DNA from: Candidatus Obscuribacterales bacterium
Lineage (GTDB): Bacteria; Cyanobacteriota; Vampirovibrionia; Obscuribacterales; Obscuribacteraceae
DNA length: 64,000 nt
Direction: 5' to 3'
NCBI GenBank assembly: GCA_020050685.1
Contig: JAGVKG010000067.1
Span: 1-64,000 of the forward strand
Shown piece after piece: positions 42,580-50,995 of the stretch. Below the pieces are notes generated by a model. The model saw only the letters and a program-made list of their open reading frames with translations. It was not told the DNA's origin and ran no database searches. Position 1 is the stretch's first letter; the number at the start of each line of letters is the position of its first letter. The translations under genes were made by a program, and so were the position numbers.

Positions 42580-43923
42580 TCAGTCCGTCAAATAATCAGG
42601 CGTGTCTGATAAATTATCTTGCTTGGTGGCATGAATTGAAATTAGACCAAAAGGCTCGTCACTTAAATTGGACAACTTGACCGTGTCAAAAATCGCTCCA
42701 TGAATCGGTTGAACGGAGCTGGCAATTACTTGCTCTGGCATCACATATGCTTGTGGTGAGGCAACGTCTGCAGTTTGTCCCGGTGGTGGCTCTGCCGGTT
42801 CATTCATTTCCTCAATCTGGTTGCGTATTTGCTCAAGCGCCTGATTTAGTGGTGGCTTGGAAAGCGCCACTCTGACACCGCAATACAAACGAAAGTCCAT
42901 GCCAGACAAACCGGGAGTATCGTGAGCCTTGAAATTATAAATTGGCTCGGCACGTACAAAAGCCTGTACGCCAGGCATTTGTTTGAATAGACGCTTGCCA
43001 ATTTCGAATGTACAAATCCAAGAATAGTTATCTTGTTGAATTGGTGCATTCCGACCAAACATTTCTCGAAAGTTCTGCACCAAAGTGGCATTGGAAGCAA
43101 ATGTCCACGCTCCACGCGAGTGCATGGCACCAAAAGAGTAGAAGGGCGAAATTTCGCGAGTCGGGCATTGGTAGTAGCCGTTACCGCGCAATTGTAAAAG
43201 CGTATTGGCATAAACCAATGTGCGCGGTGTAAGCAAGTAAGAAAATGTCATGGACGGCAAAAAGTCGTAGACAGTTTGGTAATTTTGCTGAAACATGGTG
43301 CGAACTTGAAATTCAGTTTGCAAACTGGCTCGTTTGCCTACTTGTGTGTCACGTTGTATGCCATAGGCAAGGGATTGAATTGTAGTATTCAATTGCGGCG
43401 AATGGTTTAGCTGATCACGAATGAGAAAGTAGTTGCCAAAAAATCTTGTCTTCGGTGTTAGTGCCCAACCTGCCGTAATATTTGGCATGAAGCGAAAAAC
43501 CATATTGTTTCGATTAACGGACTCAAGACGGCTTAGAAGACTTGCTTGTTGACCGGCCAGAAGCGTTCTGAACACTGGTGGTGCCGGCATGAAGCGTTTG
43601 ATGAATTGACGCTTAGTGGGAAATTGAAATGGATTGGTTTCATCACGAAACGATGTTTCACATGTGGCATTGAGATAGAAACGCGATGGCAGCTTATCAA
43701 GGGCACGGAACTGTAAGTTCTGCGCATAGGACATTCTTTGTTCGCCCTGGGGCAAAGGCACCACATCTGTCGGTAGGATTGTCGTTGGTGCCACGCTATG
43801 ACTCGCTTGAGTGCCAACCGATTGTGCTTGAGCAGGCAAAATTGATGGACCGGCAAATTGTCCAATCAATATGGCAAGCAAACTGCCTGTCGGAATGTAT
43901 GTCTTTAGTGGCAAAGAAAGCAA
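42580..43923 (-). CDS. Exported protein, probable outer-membrane beta-barrel (paralogue of the 718-residue protein)
   Basis: A 447-residue protein with a signal peptide (hydrophobic about 14-34, AQA cleavage context) and the same core as the adjacent gene: TTILPTDVVPLPQGEQRMS, LNATCETSFRDETNPFQFPT, WALTPKTRFFGNYF, LRGNGYYQCPTREISPFYSF. It lacks the low-complexity C-terminal extension. 248 bases separate the two copies, which are transcribed in the same direction. An OM porin- or transport-like role is plausible from strand periodicity, but is not demonstrated. Function unknown. Confidence 0.75.
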   Translation of the reverse strand: MLSLPLKTYIPTGSLLAILIGQFAGPSILPAQAQSVGTQASHSVAPTTILPTDVVPLPQGEQRMSYAQNLQFRALDKLPSRFYLNATCETSFRDETNPFQFPTKRQFIKRFMPAPPVFRTLLAGQQASLLSRLESVNRNNMVFRFMPNITAGWALTPKTRFFGNYFLIRDQLNHSPQLNTTIQSLAYGIQRDTQVGKRASLQTEFQVRTMFQQNYQTVYDFLPSMTFSYLLTPRTLVYANTLLQLRGNGYYQCPTREISPFYSFGAMHSRGAWTFASNATLVQNFREMFGRNAPIQQDNYSWICTFEIGKRLFKQMPGVQAFVRAEPIYNFKAHDTPGLSGMDFRLYCGVRVALSKPPLNQALEQIRNQIEEMNEPAEPPPGQTADVASPQAYVMPEQVIASSVQPIHGAIFDTVKLSNLSDEPFGLISIHATKQDNLSDTPDYLTD

Positions 43924-44086
43924 ATGGCAACTCGAATTTCAGCTGATATTCAATGACCTTGTGATTATAAAGTGCGCGAAGATTTTGCGCAGGAAAGTGA
44001 TCTCATTATTGGTCCATCGCATATATTGCCAGTGATTGCCCAAGCAATGGCGAAGTCACAAGTGCATAGTCGCAAAGAGACAAGTG

Positions 44087-44121
44087 TAAAAAAACGAGGC
44101 AGAACATTGTCCTGCCTCGTT
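44087..44121 (-). terminator. Rho-independent terminator of the ompH/skp gene
   Basis: A perfect 10-bp inverted repeat, AACGAGGCAG (44093-44102) with CTGCCTCGTT (44112-44121), is followed on the minus strand by a run of seven T (from 44088-44094). It lies 22 bases past the stop of the OmpH-like gene. A T tract at 44125-44130 on the other side could make it bidirectional. Confidence 0.85.
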
Positions 44122-44143
44122 AGATTTTTTAACTGAGAATCAG

Positions 44144-44701
44144 TTATTTGGTAGCGCCGGTTGAACCGGTTTGTGTGCCAGCTTCTCTTTTGATTTGCTG
44201 AGGAGCCAACTTCTTGATTACATCTTCGGTGACATCAACACCGTTGTTAACCAATTTGTCGCCACCGGCAAGAATTGTGGAGCTATCAACCACCAAGTCC
44301 AAACCTTTATCACGGGCAACCGTGTTAACTGCTTGAGCAATGTTTTGGTTGGCAATTGCCAATTGTGTTTGAACAAGCTGAGTCAATGCTTGATTTTTGG
44401 CATTGATATCAGTTTGCAAATCACGGGCAATCTTTTCCAGTTCTTCCTTTGACTTTTTATCTTCTTGAGCCTTTTGCAATGTCTTATTGGCAGCTTCGAG
44501 GTCTCTGCGCAATTGACCTTCAGCTGTTGTTCTCAGTGACTCAGAGCCAGCAGACTCTGGGTATGAGGCCTTAACCAAAATCAAATTAAAATAGCCCATC
44601 TTGATCGATGTTGGTGTTGCAACTTTTTGTGCAAAGGCTGCGGTGCCAACTGAGGCAAGAGCAACGACAATCGCTGCACTAATAGAAGTCATGATCTTCA
44701 T
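44144..44701 (-). CDS. OmpH/Skp-family periplasmic chaperone
   Basis: A 185-residue exported protein (signal peptide about 1-24, cleavage after AFA). It shows the OmpH organisation: a short beta segment (KMGYFNLILV), two long charged helices forming the coiled-coil tentacles (about 60-125), and the C-terminal segment VARDKGLDLVVDSSTIL characteristic of the family. Skp/OmpH trimers hold unfolded outer-membrane proteins in the periplasm. Its presence supports a two-membrane envelope, and the two probable beta-barrel genes nearby are plausible clients. It is transcribed alone with its own terminator. Confidence 0.9.
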   Translation of the reverse strand: MKIMTSISAAIVVALASVGTAAFAQKVATPTSIKMGYFNLILVKASYPESAGSESLRTTAEGQLRRDLEAANKTLQKAQEDKKSKEELEKIARDLQTDINAKNQALTQLVQTQLAIANQNIAQAVNTVARDKGLDLVVDSSTILAGGDKLVNNGVDVTEDVIKKLAPQQIKREAGTQTGSTGATK

Positions 44702-44811
44702 TGTTATTCACCCATTCCTACTGTGACAAAAGGAGTCCTAATCGACACATTATACAAAGTACCATATCATTTTGCCCGGTTGGCGGCACTTCCAGTCGGC
44801 AATGTAACTTT

Positions 44812-45000
44812 ATGCAACAGCTTTTGTTGTCATTGTGTGCAGATCAAGTGCCGATCCTCTTCTTGATAACGATTCTGCTTGGCAAGATTGCTGGGTCTCG
44901 ACCATCGGCAAAACAAAGTGGTGGCACATGGATTTTTGTCGGCATTTTGATTATGTTTCATTGCTGGTCTGTTTTAATACACATGTTGCCTATTACTTGA
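44812..45000 (+). CDS. Possible small two-helix membrane protein
   Basis: A 62-codon frame (MQQLLLSLCADQVPILFL...) with two hydrophobic segments (about 11-24 and 38-58) ends 7 bases before the cyclase-family gene, whose ribosome site (GAGGAG) overlaps the stop. No good ribosome site precedes the ATG, and the frame extends upstream to a TTG within the ompH promoter region. The close spacing to the next gene is the main argument that it is real. Confidence 0.4.
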   Translation: MQQLLLSLCADQVPILFLITILLGKIAGSRPSAKQSGGTWIFVGILIMFHCWSVLIHMLPIT

Positions 45001-45007
45001 GGAGCCT

Positions 45008-45796
45008 ATGAAACTAATAGATCTGACGCGCCCTTTGGTGCCAGTCAATCAGGAAGCGTTCCCCAAGATGCTCAAGCCGCTTTTGCGCATTATCTCTTGT
45101 GAGGTGAATTATGTGGATCACAAAGCTGGTGCCAAAATCATGCAGGAGCTTTTCCAGTGTAGCGAAAGTGACTTGCCAGAGCGCGAAGGCTGGGCAGAAG
45201 ATGACATTGTCATTTCCAGTCATTGTGGCACGCACGTTGATGCACCATGGCACTACGGATCGACGTGCGAAGGTAAACCGGCAAAAAAAATTGATGAGAT
45301 TCCGCTCGCGGAACTTTATTGTTCGGCCGTCGTTTTGGATCTAACTGCTAAGCGTGGCACAGGCTCGGCAATTACCATCGATGATTTGCAACAAGCTTTA
45401 CAAAAGGTCTCATACCAGATTCAACCTGGCGATGCGGTGCTAATTCATACCGGTCACGACAAATACGATGTTTGTGATCCCATGCGATACAACTATCCTG
45501 GTCTGGTGCGGGAATCTGCTTTGTGGCTTGCAGAACAAGGTGCCAAAGTTGGTGGCACTGACGCACTAGGTTGGGACCGCCCATTTTTTCACATGATTGC
45601 CGACTATCAAAAAACCAAAGACAAAAAATACATTTGGGATGCGCACTTTGCCCTGCGAGAAAAGGAACTATATGTGGTGCAACAATTGGTTAACCTAGAT
45701 AAATTGCCACCACATGGCTTCAAGGTAGGTTTCTTTCCCATCGCCATCGTCGGCGCCTCCGCCGCCCCCGCCCGCGTCGTCGCTTTTATAGAATAG
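45008..45796 (+). CDS. Cyclase-family (kynurenine formamidase-like) metal-dependent hydrolase
   Basis: A 262-residue protein of the cyclase/KynB family: IDLTRPL at the N terminus and the metal-binding motif SHCGTHVDAPWHYG (HxxTHxDxPxH). GDAVLIHTGHDKY and GTDALGWDRP follow. Family members hydrolyse formylkynurenine, cyclic amides or related substrates. The context (no kyn genes) does not fix the substrate, so I keep the family-level name. The last ~15 codons (45734-45778) use almost only C/G-ending codons, unlike the rest of the gene, which hints at a replaced or recently acquired 3' end. Confidence 0.85.
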   Translation: MKLIDLTRPLVPVNQEAFPKMLKPLLRIISCEVNYVDHKAGAKIMQELFQCSESDLPEREGWAEDDIVISSHCGTHVDAPWHYGSTCEGKPAKKIDEIPLAELYCSAVVLDLTAKRGTGSAITIDDLQQALQKVSYQIQPGDAVLIHTGHDKYDVCDPMRYNYPGLVRESALWLAEQGAKVGGTDALGWDRPFFHMIADYQKTKDKKYIWDAHFALREKELYVVQQLVNLDKLPPHGFKVGFFPIAIVGASAAPARVVAFIE

Positions 45797-45988
45797 ACGA
45801 AGACTCAGGGTAACGTAGAACTGCGAGGAGCAGTTCGGAGTGAAGCGGGACAACGTGCGGAGGAGCTGATGCATAGCATCTGCGACGGAGCACTTATAAA
45901 GGAAACAGACCGTCAGTTGGTTAATCTTTCGGACTATAAAAGAAGGCGGTCTGCATTTTGAGCATATAACGGTCGGCAGCTTTCGAAC
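45797..45988. other. Structured intergenic segment with compositional anomaly
   Basis: These 192 bases between the cyclase gene and the IctB-like gene contain no ORF I trust. There are near-repeats of GAGGAGC/GCGGAGGAGC type, a tight hairpin GATGC-ATA-GCATC (45868-45880), and a wider inverted repeat CAGACCG (45906-45912) with CGGTCTG (45947-45953). The latter is followed by CATTTTG and may terminate the cyclase transcript. The purine-rich, structured sequence differs from its surroundings. Confidence 0.4.
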
Positions 45989-47425
45989 CTAGGGTTTTCC
46001 CTGGATTTTGGCATTTCTAGTGGAAAGCACGACTAAGACTGCCACCAAAAGCCAGAAGATAAAGTGGACTTGTGGGCGATAAAAGACAGTGTCAAAAAGC
46101 CCTTGAGTCATTAAGCCAATGATGGCAGATATTACACCAGCAGTAATTGCCTTGGCTCTAAAATCAGTCGCTCCCCAGAACGTCACATGTGCTCTGGCAA
46201 ACAGTGCGCCGAGCAAAGCAAAGAAGGAAGCCAAACCAAAAATGCCAACCTCGCAAGCAATTTCTAAAGGCACACAATAAGTACCCAAAGCATCAAAGCC
46301 GGAGACCATGTAAAGACCATACGCCAAACGGAAAGTCTTATTGCCTGGGCCAATGCCAAACCACCAATTGTCCAAGAACATGCGCCAAGAAGCACCCCAA
46401 ACATTTAAACGAAACGAATTAGATGTGTGCTCGCGACCCACAAATATGGAAGTCAATCGATGCTCAAAGGCTGGCACAAAGTGAATCGCTAAGGCAATTG
46501 CGCCAATCAGAAAAGCCGGTAAAAGGAAAACAACCAGTCTAGCTTTTGGCATGGAGCGCAATTTTGCCTGCCAAAGCCAAAGACAAAAGATGCCTATGAA
46601 ACTTGCCACTTCGGCAAATAGTCCTAAGTAACCGCCACGCGATCCGGTGAGAACAGTGGCGACAAAAAAGACGGCAAATAAAACAAGCGATGCTAGCGAC
46701 AAAAGCCAACGCTTGCTGCTGGCAGACATAACTGTCAGTGAAAGCGAAAGTGGTACCATCGGCAGTAAGTAGCCGGCAAGTAAGTTGGGATTGTCGAGCG
46801 TGGAATAAATGCGTGTCGCTTGTTCTGTGACGCTAGGATCTTCCCAGGTGGCAAGTGGTGCCACACCAATTTTATATTGGTAAAGCCCATACAATGCCAC
46901 TGCCAATCCGGAGGCCAGCAAAAGACCAAGCACGGTCAAGATGCGCTTAAATCCGGAATTTCCCGATTGTCCTAAAGCCGCGACAAAGAGAAAGTACGAG
47001 CAAGTGTAAACTACAACTTTTGCCAGACCATGAATGCTCGGCGCTAAGTAATGAGAGGCAAAACAAGAAATAACATTGAAACAAAGAAAGAGAAAGACAA
47101 GGCCATCGATAGCGGACTTGGGGTATTTTTCTTTGCCGCCCAAAATCAGGCCAACAATTTGCAGTAAAAGACCTGCCACCACCACTAGTGCTAAGGTCTC
47201 TTTGTCGTTGACAAATTGATGTGCAGGCAAAATGGTGACTAAAAGGCAAATTAATAAGAAACTAGCAAATTGCAACCATGAGCCGATTTGGCTCAGCTTG
47301 GACAAATTGAACTTAGCTACGGCAAACTTAACTTGCTGCCAAAATTTACCGACTGTTGAACTTGTGAGAGTTTCGGACCAGACTTCGTCATAATCCTTAA
47401 GTGACAAGATTTCAATCATTTGCAT
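45989..47425 (-). CDS. O-antigen ligase-family membrane protein, IctB-like
   Basis: A 478-residue polytopic protein with about 11-12 helices. The Wzy_C/O-antigen-ligase region (TVLTGSRGGYLGLFAEVASF; FRLNVWGASWRMFLDNWWFG; GPGNKTFR) is clear. The stretch PLATWEDPSV, then RIYSTLDNPNLLAGYLLP, is typical of the cyanobacterial IctB subgroup. IctB was once proposed as a bicarbonate transporter; the fold is that of lipid-linked glycan ligases or polymerases, so polysaccharide assembly is the more likely role. It follows DUF4330 by 2 bases and the heptose kinase by one gene, which fits envelope glycan synthesis. Confidence 0.85.
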   Translation of the reverse strand: MQMIEILSLKDYDEVWSETLTSSTVGKFWQQVKFAVAKFNLSKLSQIGSWLQFASFLLICLLVTILPAHQFVNDKETLALVVVAGLLLQIVGLILGGKEKYPKSAIDGLVFLFLCFNVISCFASHYLAPSIHGLAKVVVYTCSYFLFVAALGQSGNSGFKRILTVLGLLLASGLAVALYGLYQYKIGVAPLATWEDPSVTEQATRIYSTLDNPNLLAGYLLPMVPLSLSLTVMSASSKRWLLSLASLVLFAVFFVATVLTGSRGGYLGLFAEVASFIGIFCLWLWQAKLRSMPKARLVVFLLPAFLIGAIALAIHFVPAFEHRLTSIFVGREHTSNSFRLNVWGASWRMFLDNWWFGIGPGNKTFRLAYGLYMVSGFDALGTYCVPLEIACEVGIFGLASFFALLGALFARAHVTFWGATDFRAKAITAGVISAIIGLMTQGLFDTVFYRPQVHFIFWLLVAVLVVLSTRNAKIQGKP

Positions 47426-47427
47426 GG

Positions 47428-47940
47428 TTAGTTTTGCTGGCGGATATCGACAACTACTCCCTGCACTCTATATTTAAATCCTTCCAGTTCGACTTGATTG
47501 CCGACTTTGATTTTGTTGCCACGTAAGACATAGCCGTCGTCGGTGACTTCTGCTTCATCACCGAGGGTAATAACAAAGTCATGAGCCAATGGTTGTGCCG
47601 GATCGTTAAAGGCAAGTGCCTTTTTGCCGTCCGCGGATAAAAAGGAAACTTGTTTAGACCATTCTTTCACGGCCAAAATTACCATTGGAGGGTAGACTGG
47701 CTGATTGCGAATCGTGAAGGCTGACCTTTCACCAACTTTGAACAATTGTGTGTCGTGAGTTTTCAGACCACTGATATAAACATCGATGGCAACTTTTGCT
47801 TGTCCTTTAATTTGATTGTTGACACCGGCGTATCCGGCTTTTGCTAGAGTAAGACCGGAAATGCAGGCAAAGATCACTATCAAAAGCCAGAAGTCCAAGA
47901 TATTCAATTTGCCAAACAATTTCTTCTTATTCGCTTGCAT
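47428..47940 (-). CDS. DUF4330-family membrane-anchored protein
   Basis: A 170-residue protein with one N-terminal helix (NILDFWLLIVIFACISGLTL) and an extracytoplasmic beta-rich domain containing KVAIDVYISGLK, then LFKVGERSAFTIRNQP. This is the DUF4330 pattern, a family found mainly in Cyanobacteria and close relatives. Function unknown. It is placed between a heptose-phosphate kinase gene (16 bases upstream) and the IctB-like gene (2 bases downstream), so it probably assists glycan export or assembly. Confidence 0.82.
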   Translation of the reverse strand: MQANKKKLFGKLNILDFWLLIVIFACISGLTLAKAGYAGVNNQIKGQAKVAIDVYISGLKTHDTQLFKVGERSAFTIRNQPVYPPMVILAVKEWSKQVSFLSADGKKALAFNDPAQPLAHDFVITLGDEAEVTDDGYVLRGNKIKVGNQVELEGFKYRVQGVVVDIRQQN

Positions 47941-47956
47941 ATTTTCTCCTTAAAAA

Positions 47957-49555
47957 CTATTCGGGCAAATTGATCTGATCAAGTGCCTCGCTCATTTCAG
48001 TTTGAGAAGTGGTGGCAGTGCCAGCTTTCTTAACGACAATCCCGGCAGCCAGATTGCCCAATGCCATTGCTTCAATATAAGAAGCACCGGTGACCATGGC
48101 TAGAGCCATGGTAGCAACCACGGTATCACCCGCACCAGTAACATCGAAAACTTCTTCGCGATTGAAGACAGGTAGCTCAAACGGTTCCTGACCTCGTTGG
48201 AATAGAGCCATGCCGTGCCCACCGCGTGTAATTAAGAGCGCTTCGGCCCCGGTCAAAAGCATGAGTTCATTGCCCGCCTCTTTTAGAGAGGCAGAATCAC
48301 TTATGGTAAATCCACAAGCCTTTTCGCAATCAGGTTGGTTCGGTGTGATTAAGGTGACATTTTGGAAGCGCTCAAAATGATCTTGGGCATCAACGATTAA
48401 GGCAATTTTTGTTTTTTGCGATAGCTGGCGACATGCCTTAATTAGACCGTCTGTCATAGTGCCACCACGATAATCCGACAAGATGATTGCATGATAGCCT
48501 GCCGATGACTTTTCAATTTTTTCGATTAGCTCTTTTTCGATGGATTGCGAAATGGCTTCGTGCGAAATTCTATCGAGTCGGAGAATCTGTTGTTTGAAAG
48601 AATGGGCTTTGGATAAGATGCGTGTCTTAACTGTGGTTGGTCTTTCCGCGTCAGTCACCAAGTCAAAAGTAATGCCAGATTGTTCAAAGATTTTGGCCAT
48701 CTTTTGGGCGTAACTGTCTTTTCCGCAAACACCAATCGCGTGGCAAGTGCCACCAAGATGGGCAACGTTGTTGGCAGTATTTGCCGCACCACCTAAAGCA
48801 TATTCGGTATCAACGTGCTCAAGAATTAAAACTGGTGCTTCCCGCGATATTCGCTCTGGTTTGCCTTCTAAAAGTTCGTCAAGCAAGAGATCGCCAACAA
48901 CAATCACACGGCCACCAGTGAGGTTCTTGATCCGTTTGCGCAAATTTGATTTGCTTAAAAGAGGCGTTCCCATTTGCTTGGCGGAAAGCGTTATGTCATG
49001 AGGATGCATGCGTTCGAGTTCCTTGAAAAGTTCAATACCTTTGATATTGTCTGGATCGATCCCAAGAGAAAGTTCAGTCGCCTGGCGCGCCTCCTCAATA
49101 TACCCTAGATGCGCAAAGAGACTGGCTAAATGAAGACTATGTAAGACGGCGTCATCCGGGCGGGCGGATGTCTGCAAATTTTTGCGACTTTCGGCCAGCT
49201 CCTGTCTCTGTGATTCCGTTAGTTTGTCTTCGTCACGGCGAGTGGTCTTTTTTATCAAGTCGTCCACAAAGGGCTTGATCTCAGTTAGGCTCAGTTCAGT
49301 TTTTTCGTGCAAAAATTCGCCTTTGCGGATTTGGAACTTTGGGATCTGACCGTCTTTGAATGTAAAAGTGGCTTGGTCTTTTTCTTGAGGTTGATTGAAT
49401 TTTGTCAGGGACAATTCCTCTGATAAGCGATCACTTGCCTGGGAACTATTTTTGCCGGCATCTGGCTTGCCAACATCTGCGCCCGTGCCGGACAAGCGAT
49501 CACTTGGCTTGTCCTGGCTTCCACCTGGTAAATTTGGGTTCGGGGAATTGCTCAT
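47957..49555 (-). CDS. Heptose-7-phosphate kinase-like protein (RfaE1/PfkB domain) with N-terminal extension
   Basis: A 532-residue protein. The C-terminal ~325 residues (from about 205) are a PfkB-family kinase most like RfaE domain I: VIVVGDLLLDELLEGKPERISREAPV, YALGGAANTANNVAHLGG, DYRGG, LITRGGHGMALF and DVTGAGDTV with catalytic D477. RfaE1 phosphorylates heptose 7-phosphate at O-1 in ADP-heptose synthesis. The cytidylyl/adenylyl domain II is absent. Instead, the N-terminal ~200 residues hold a low-complexity Ser/Pro/Asp stretch with a repeated SDRLS motif and a TPR-like helical piece. Other sugar kinases of the family are possible. Confidence 0.82.
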   Translation of the reverse strand: MSNSPNPNLPGGSQDKPSDRLSGTGADVGKPDAGKNSSQASDRLSEELSLTKFNQPQEKDQATFTFKDGQIPKFQIRKGEFLHEKTELSLTEIKPFVDDLIKKTTRRDEDKLTESQRQELAESRKNLQTSARPDDAVLHSLHLASLFAHLGYIEEARQATELSLGIDPDNIKGIELFKELERMHPHDITLSAKQMGTPLLSKSNLRKRIKNLTGGRVIVVGDLLLDELLEGKPERISREAPVLILEHVDTEYALGGAANTANNVAHLGGTCHAIGVCGKDSYAQKMAKIFEQSGITFDLVTDAERPTTVKTRILSKAHSFKQQILRLDRISHEAISQSIEKELIEKIEKSSAGYHAIILSDYRGGTMTDGLIKACRQLSQKTKIALIVDAQDHFERFQNVTLITPNQPDCEKACGFTISDSASLKEAGNELMLLTGAEALLITRGGHGMALFQRGQEPFELPVFNREEVFDVTGAGDTVVATMALAMVTGASYIEAMALGNLAAGIVVKKAGTATTSQTEMSEALDQINLPE

Positions 49556-49657
49556 ATCGAGATGACCATAGTTCTGACGAATCGATTGCTTCTCTATTCT
49601 ACTTTAGTTATTAATCTAGACTCATGTTAGAATCAGATTGAAATAGAAATTACCGAA

Positions 49658-50389
49658 GTGAAATTGCCTCGATATCGAAAAATTTTGACTTGTCAGGAGA
49701 TGAAACCATTGGTAAGTAATTTAAAACGGTGCGCTTTCCAAACGTTATTACTTTGCCTTCTGCCGGTTATGGCGCCTCAGGCTTATGCCCAAATTCAGGC
49801 GCAAGGTTGGGCACCGGTGAGTGAGCCGGTTTTGCGCCCGGAAAAAACCGTTACCCAAGGCACCACGACGAACACCACGACACATGCACCGGTTAACGCC
49901 GTTGATTTGGACAATGGCGAGAAGGCAAAAGCTCAACTGCAAGTGGAAACTGAGCGGACAATCAGTCCAAACGATATCTTAGTTGAGCGTGTACGCAAGG
50001 ATGCCTTTATTGCTTACAAAATCGTCAGGGATCCTTGGTTCTGGCAAACAGCCCAAGGAAATCCAGCTATTGTTGCTGCCATCTGTGCCCATGCCGGACC
50101 AGCAAAAATATTGGCTAAGTACGACCATCTTACCGAAGTTGCCGATGCCGATCATTATTTGTGCCGCCGTTTAACAAAGTGGCGGGCAGCGGCTCAGGCA
50201 TTAGCATCAAATCCGCACAATGGTCATGTTATTGCTCTTGATCCACAAGGTATGTACACAGCTATGCAGCGTGATCCAAAGGTGGCCAGACTTTTGGCTA
50301 AGAATATCTTGTTCAGTCAAATGGTCGTCGAAAATCCAGATTTGGGCAAGGAAGTGGCAAGCCACATCAAAGGCCTACCATTTGAATAA
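49658..50389 (+). CDS. Exported protein of unknown function
   Basis: A 243-residue protein (229 if it starts at ATG 49700, where the signal peptide KRCAFQTLLLCLLPVMAPQA is better placed). After an Ala signal cleavage site, a Thr/Asn-rich linker (about 65-80) leads into an Ala-rich helical domain with regularly spaced DP or NP steps (DPWFWQTAQGNPAIVAAIC, then LASNPHNG, DPQGMYTAMQRDP, ENPDLGKEVA). It looks like helical repeats beginning with a proline turn. No family recognised. It is divergent from the heptose kinase gene. Confidence 0.65.
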   Translation: MKLPRYRKILTCQEMKPLVSNLKRCAFQTLLLCLLPVMAPQAYAQIQAQGWAPVSEPVLRPEKTVTQGTTTNTTTHAPVNAVDLDNGEKAKAQLQVETERTISPNDILVERVRKDAFIAYKIVRDPWFWQTAQGNPAIVAAICAHAGPAKILAKYDHLTEVADADHYLCRRLTKWRAAAQALASNPHNGHVIALDPQGMYTAMQRDPKVARLLAKNILFSQMVVENPDLGKEVASHIKGLPFE

Positions 50390-50445
50390 AGCGGATTGTT
50401 TCTTGTCCCCTCGGTTTGTGCTTGCGCCGAGTACAATGGAAATGT

Positions 50446-50994
50446 ATGTTCCATTTAAAACTAATTGAATTGGAATCTGAGCTTTTAGCAAAAGAACAAA
50501 GCAAGCAAGGCTTTGAGAAATTTCCTTATGCTTGCGAGGCATTAATCGAGCATGTGGAAAAGGAAATTGGTGTGCGGCTGGCTGACAAAGTGCCGCAAGA
50601 CTGGCGCGGCTGGCTATCGTATCGGCGCGAAGCTGACTCACTGATTGTTTTGCGCGGACGAGCCTTTGCCGATGGTGGCATGTTTGGCAAATGGAAAGCC
50701 GGTTGTGATGTACCTTATGGGCTGGACACGGTGACTGAATATGCCAGGCACTTTGCTGTGACACCACCGGCAGAGCTTGATCATTTGCTTTTGAATTTTG
50801 GTCAAGCAGAATCAGCCCGTGTTTTTCTTTGGTACGGCGAGAACGTGGCGGAATACAAACTGATTTTTATGGCCGATGTGCAAGACGATCCGCATCATGA
50901 GCTTGGCGAGGCAATTGTCGAGGCTTGCACTTGGATCCTAAAACGTCCGAAAGACAAGACAATTCTGGAATTTCTCAAAGAGAAGGAAAGATGA
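50446..50994 (+). CDS. Unrecognised soluble protein
   Basis: A 182-residue protein from ATG 50446 (MFHLKLIELESELL); an in-frame GTG 10 codons upstream is possible. It is predicted to be alpha/beta, with KVPQDWRGWLSYRREADSLIVLRGRAFADGG and a C-terminal FLKEKE helix. No signal peptide, no membrane segment, no motif I recognise. It ends one base before the convergent slipin gene stop. Confidence 0.6.
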   Translation: MFHLKLIELESELLAKEQSKQGFEKFPYACEALIEHVEKEIGVRLADKVPQDWRGWLSYRREADSLIVLRGRAFADGGMFGKWKAGCDVPYGLDTVTEYARHFAVTPPAELDHLLLNFGQAESARVFLWYGENVAEYKLIFMADVQDDPHHELGEAIVEACTWILKRPKDKTILEFLKEKER

Positions 50995-50995
50995 A

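Noticed and set aside
45989-47425. Bicarbonate transporter
   Set aside because: IctB-like sequences were once named so, but the conserved region is the O-antigen-ligase fold and the neighbours are glycan-related. Transport is not supported.
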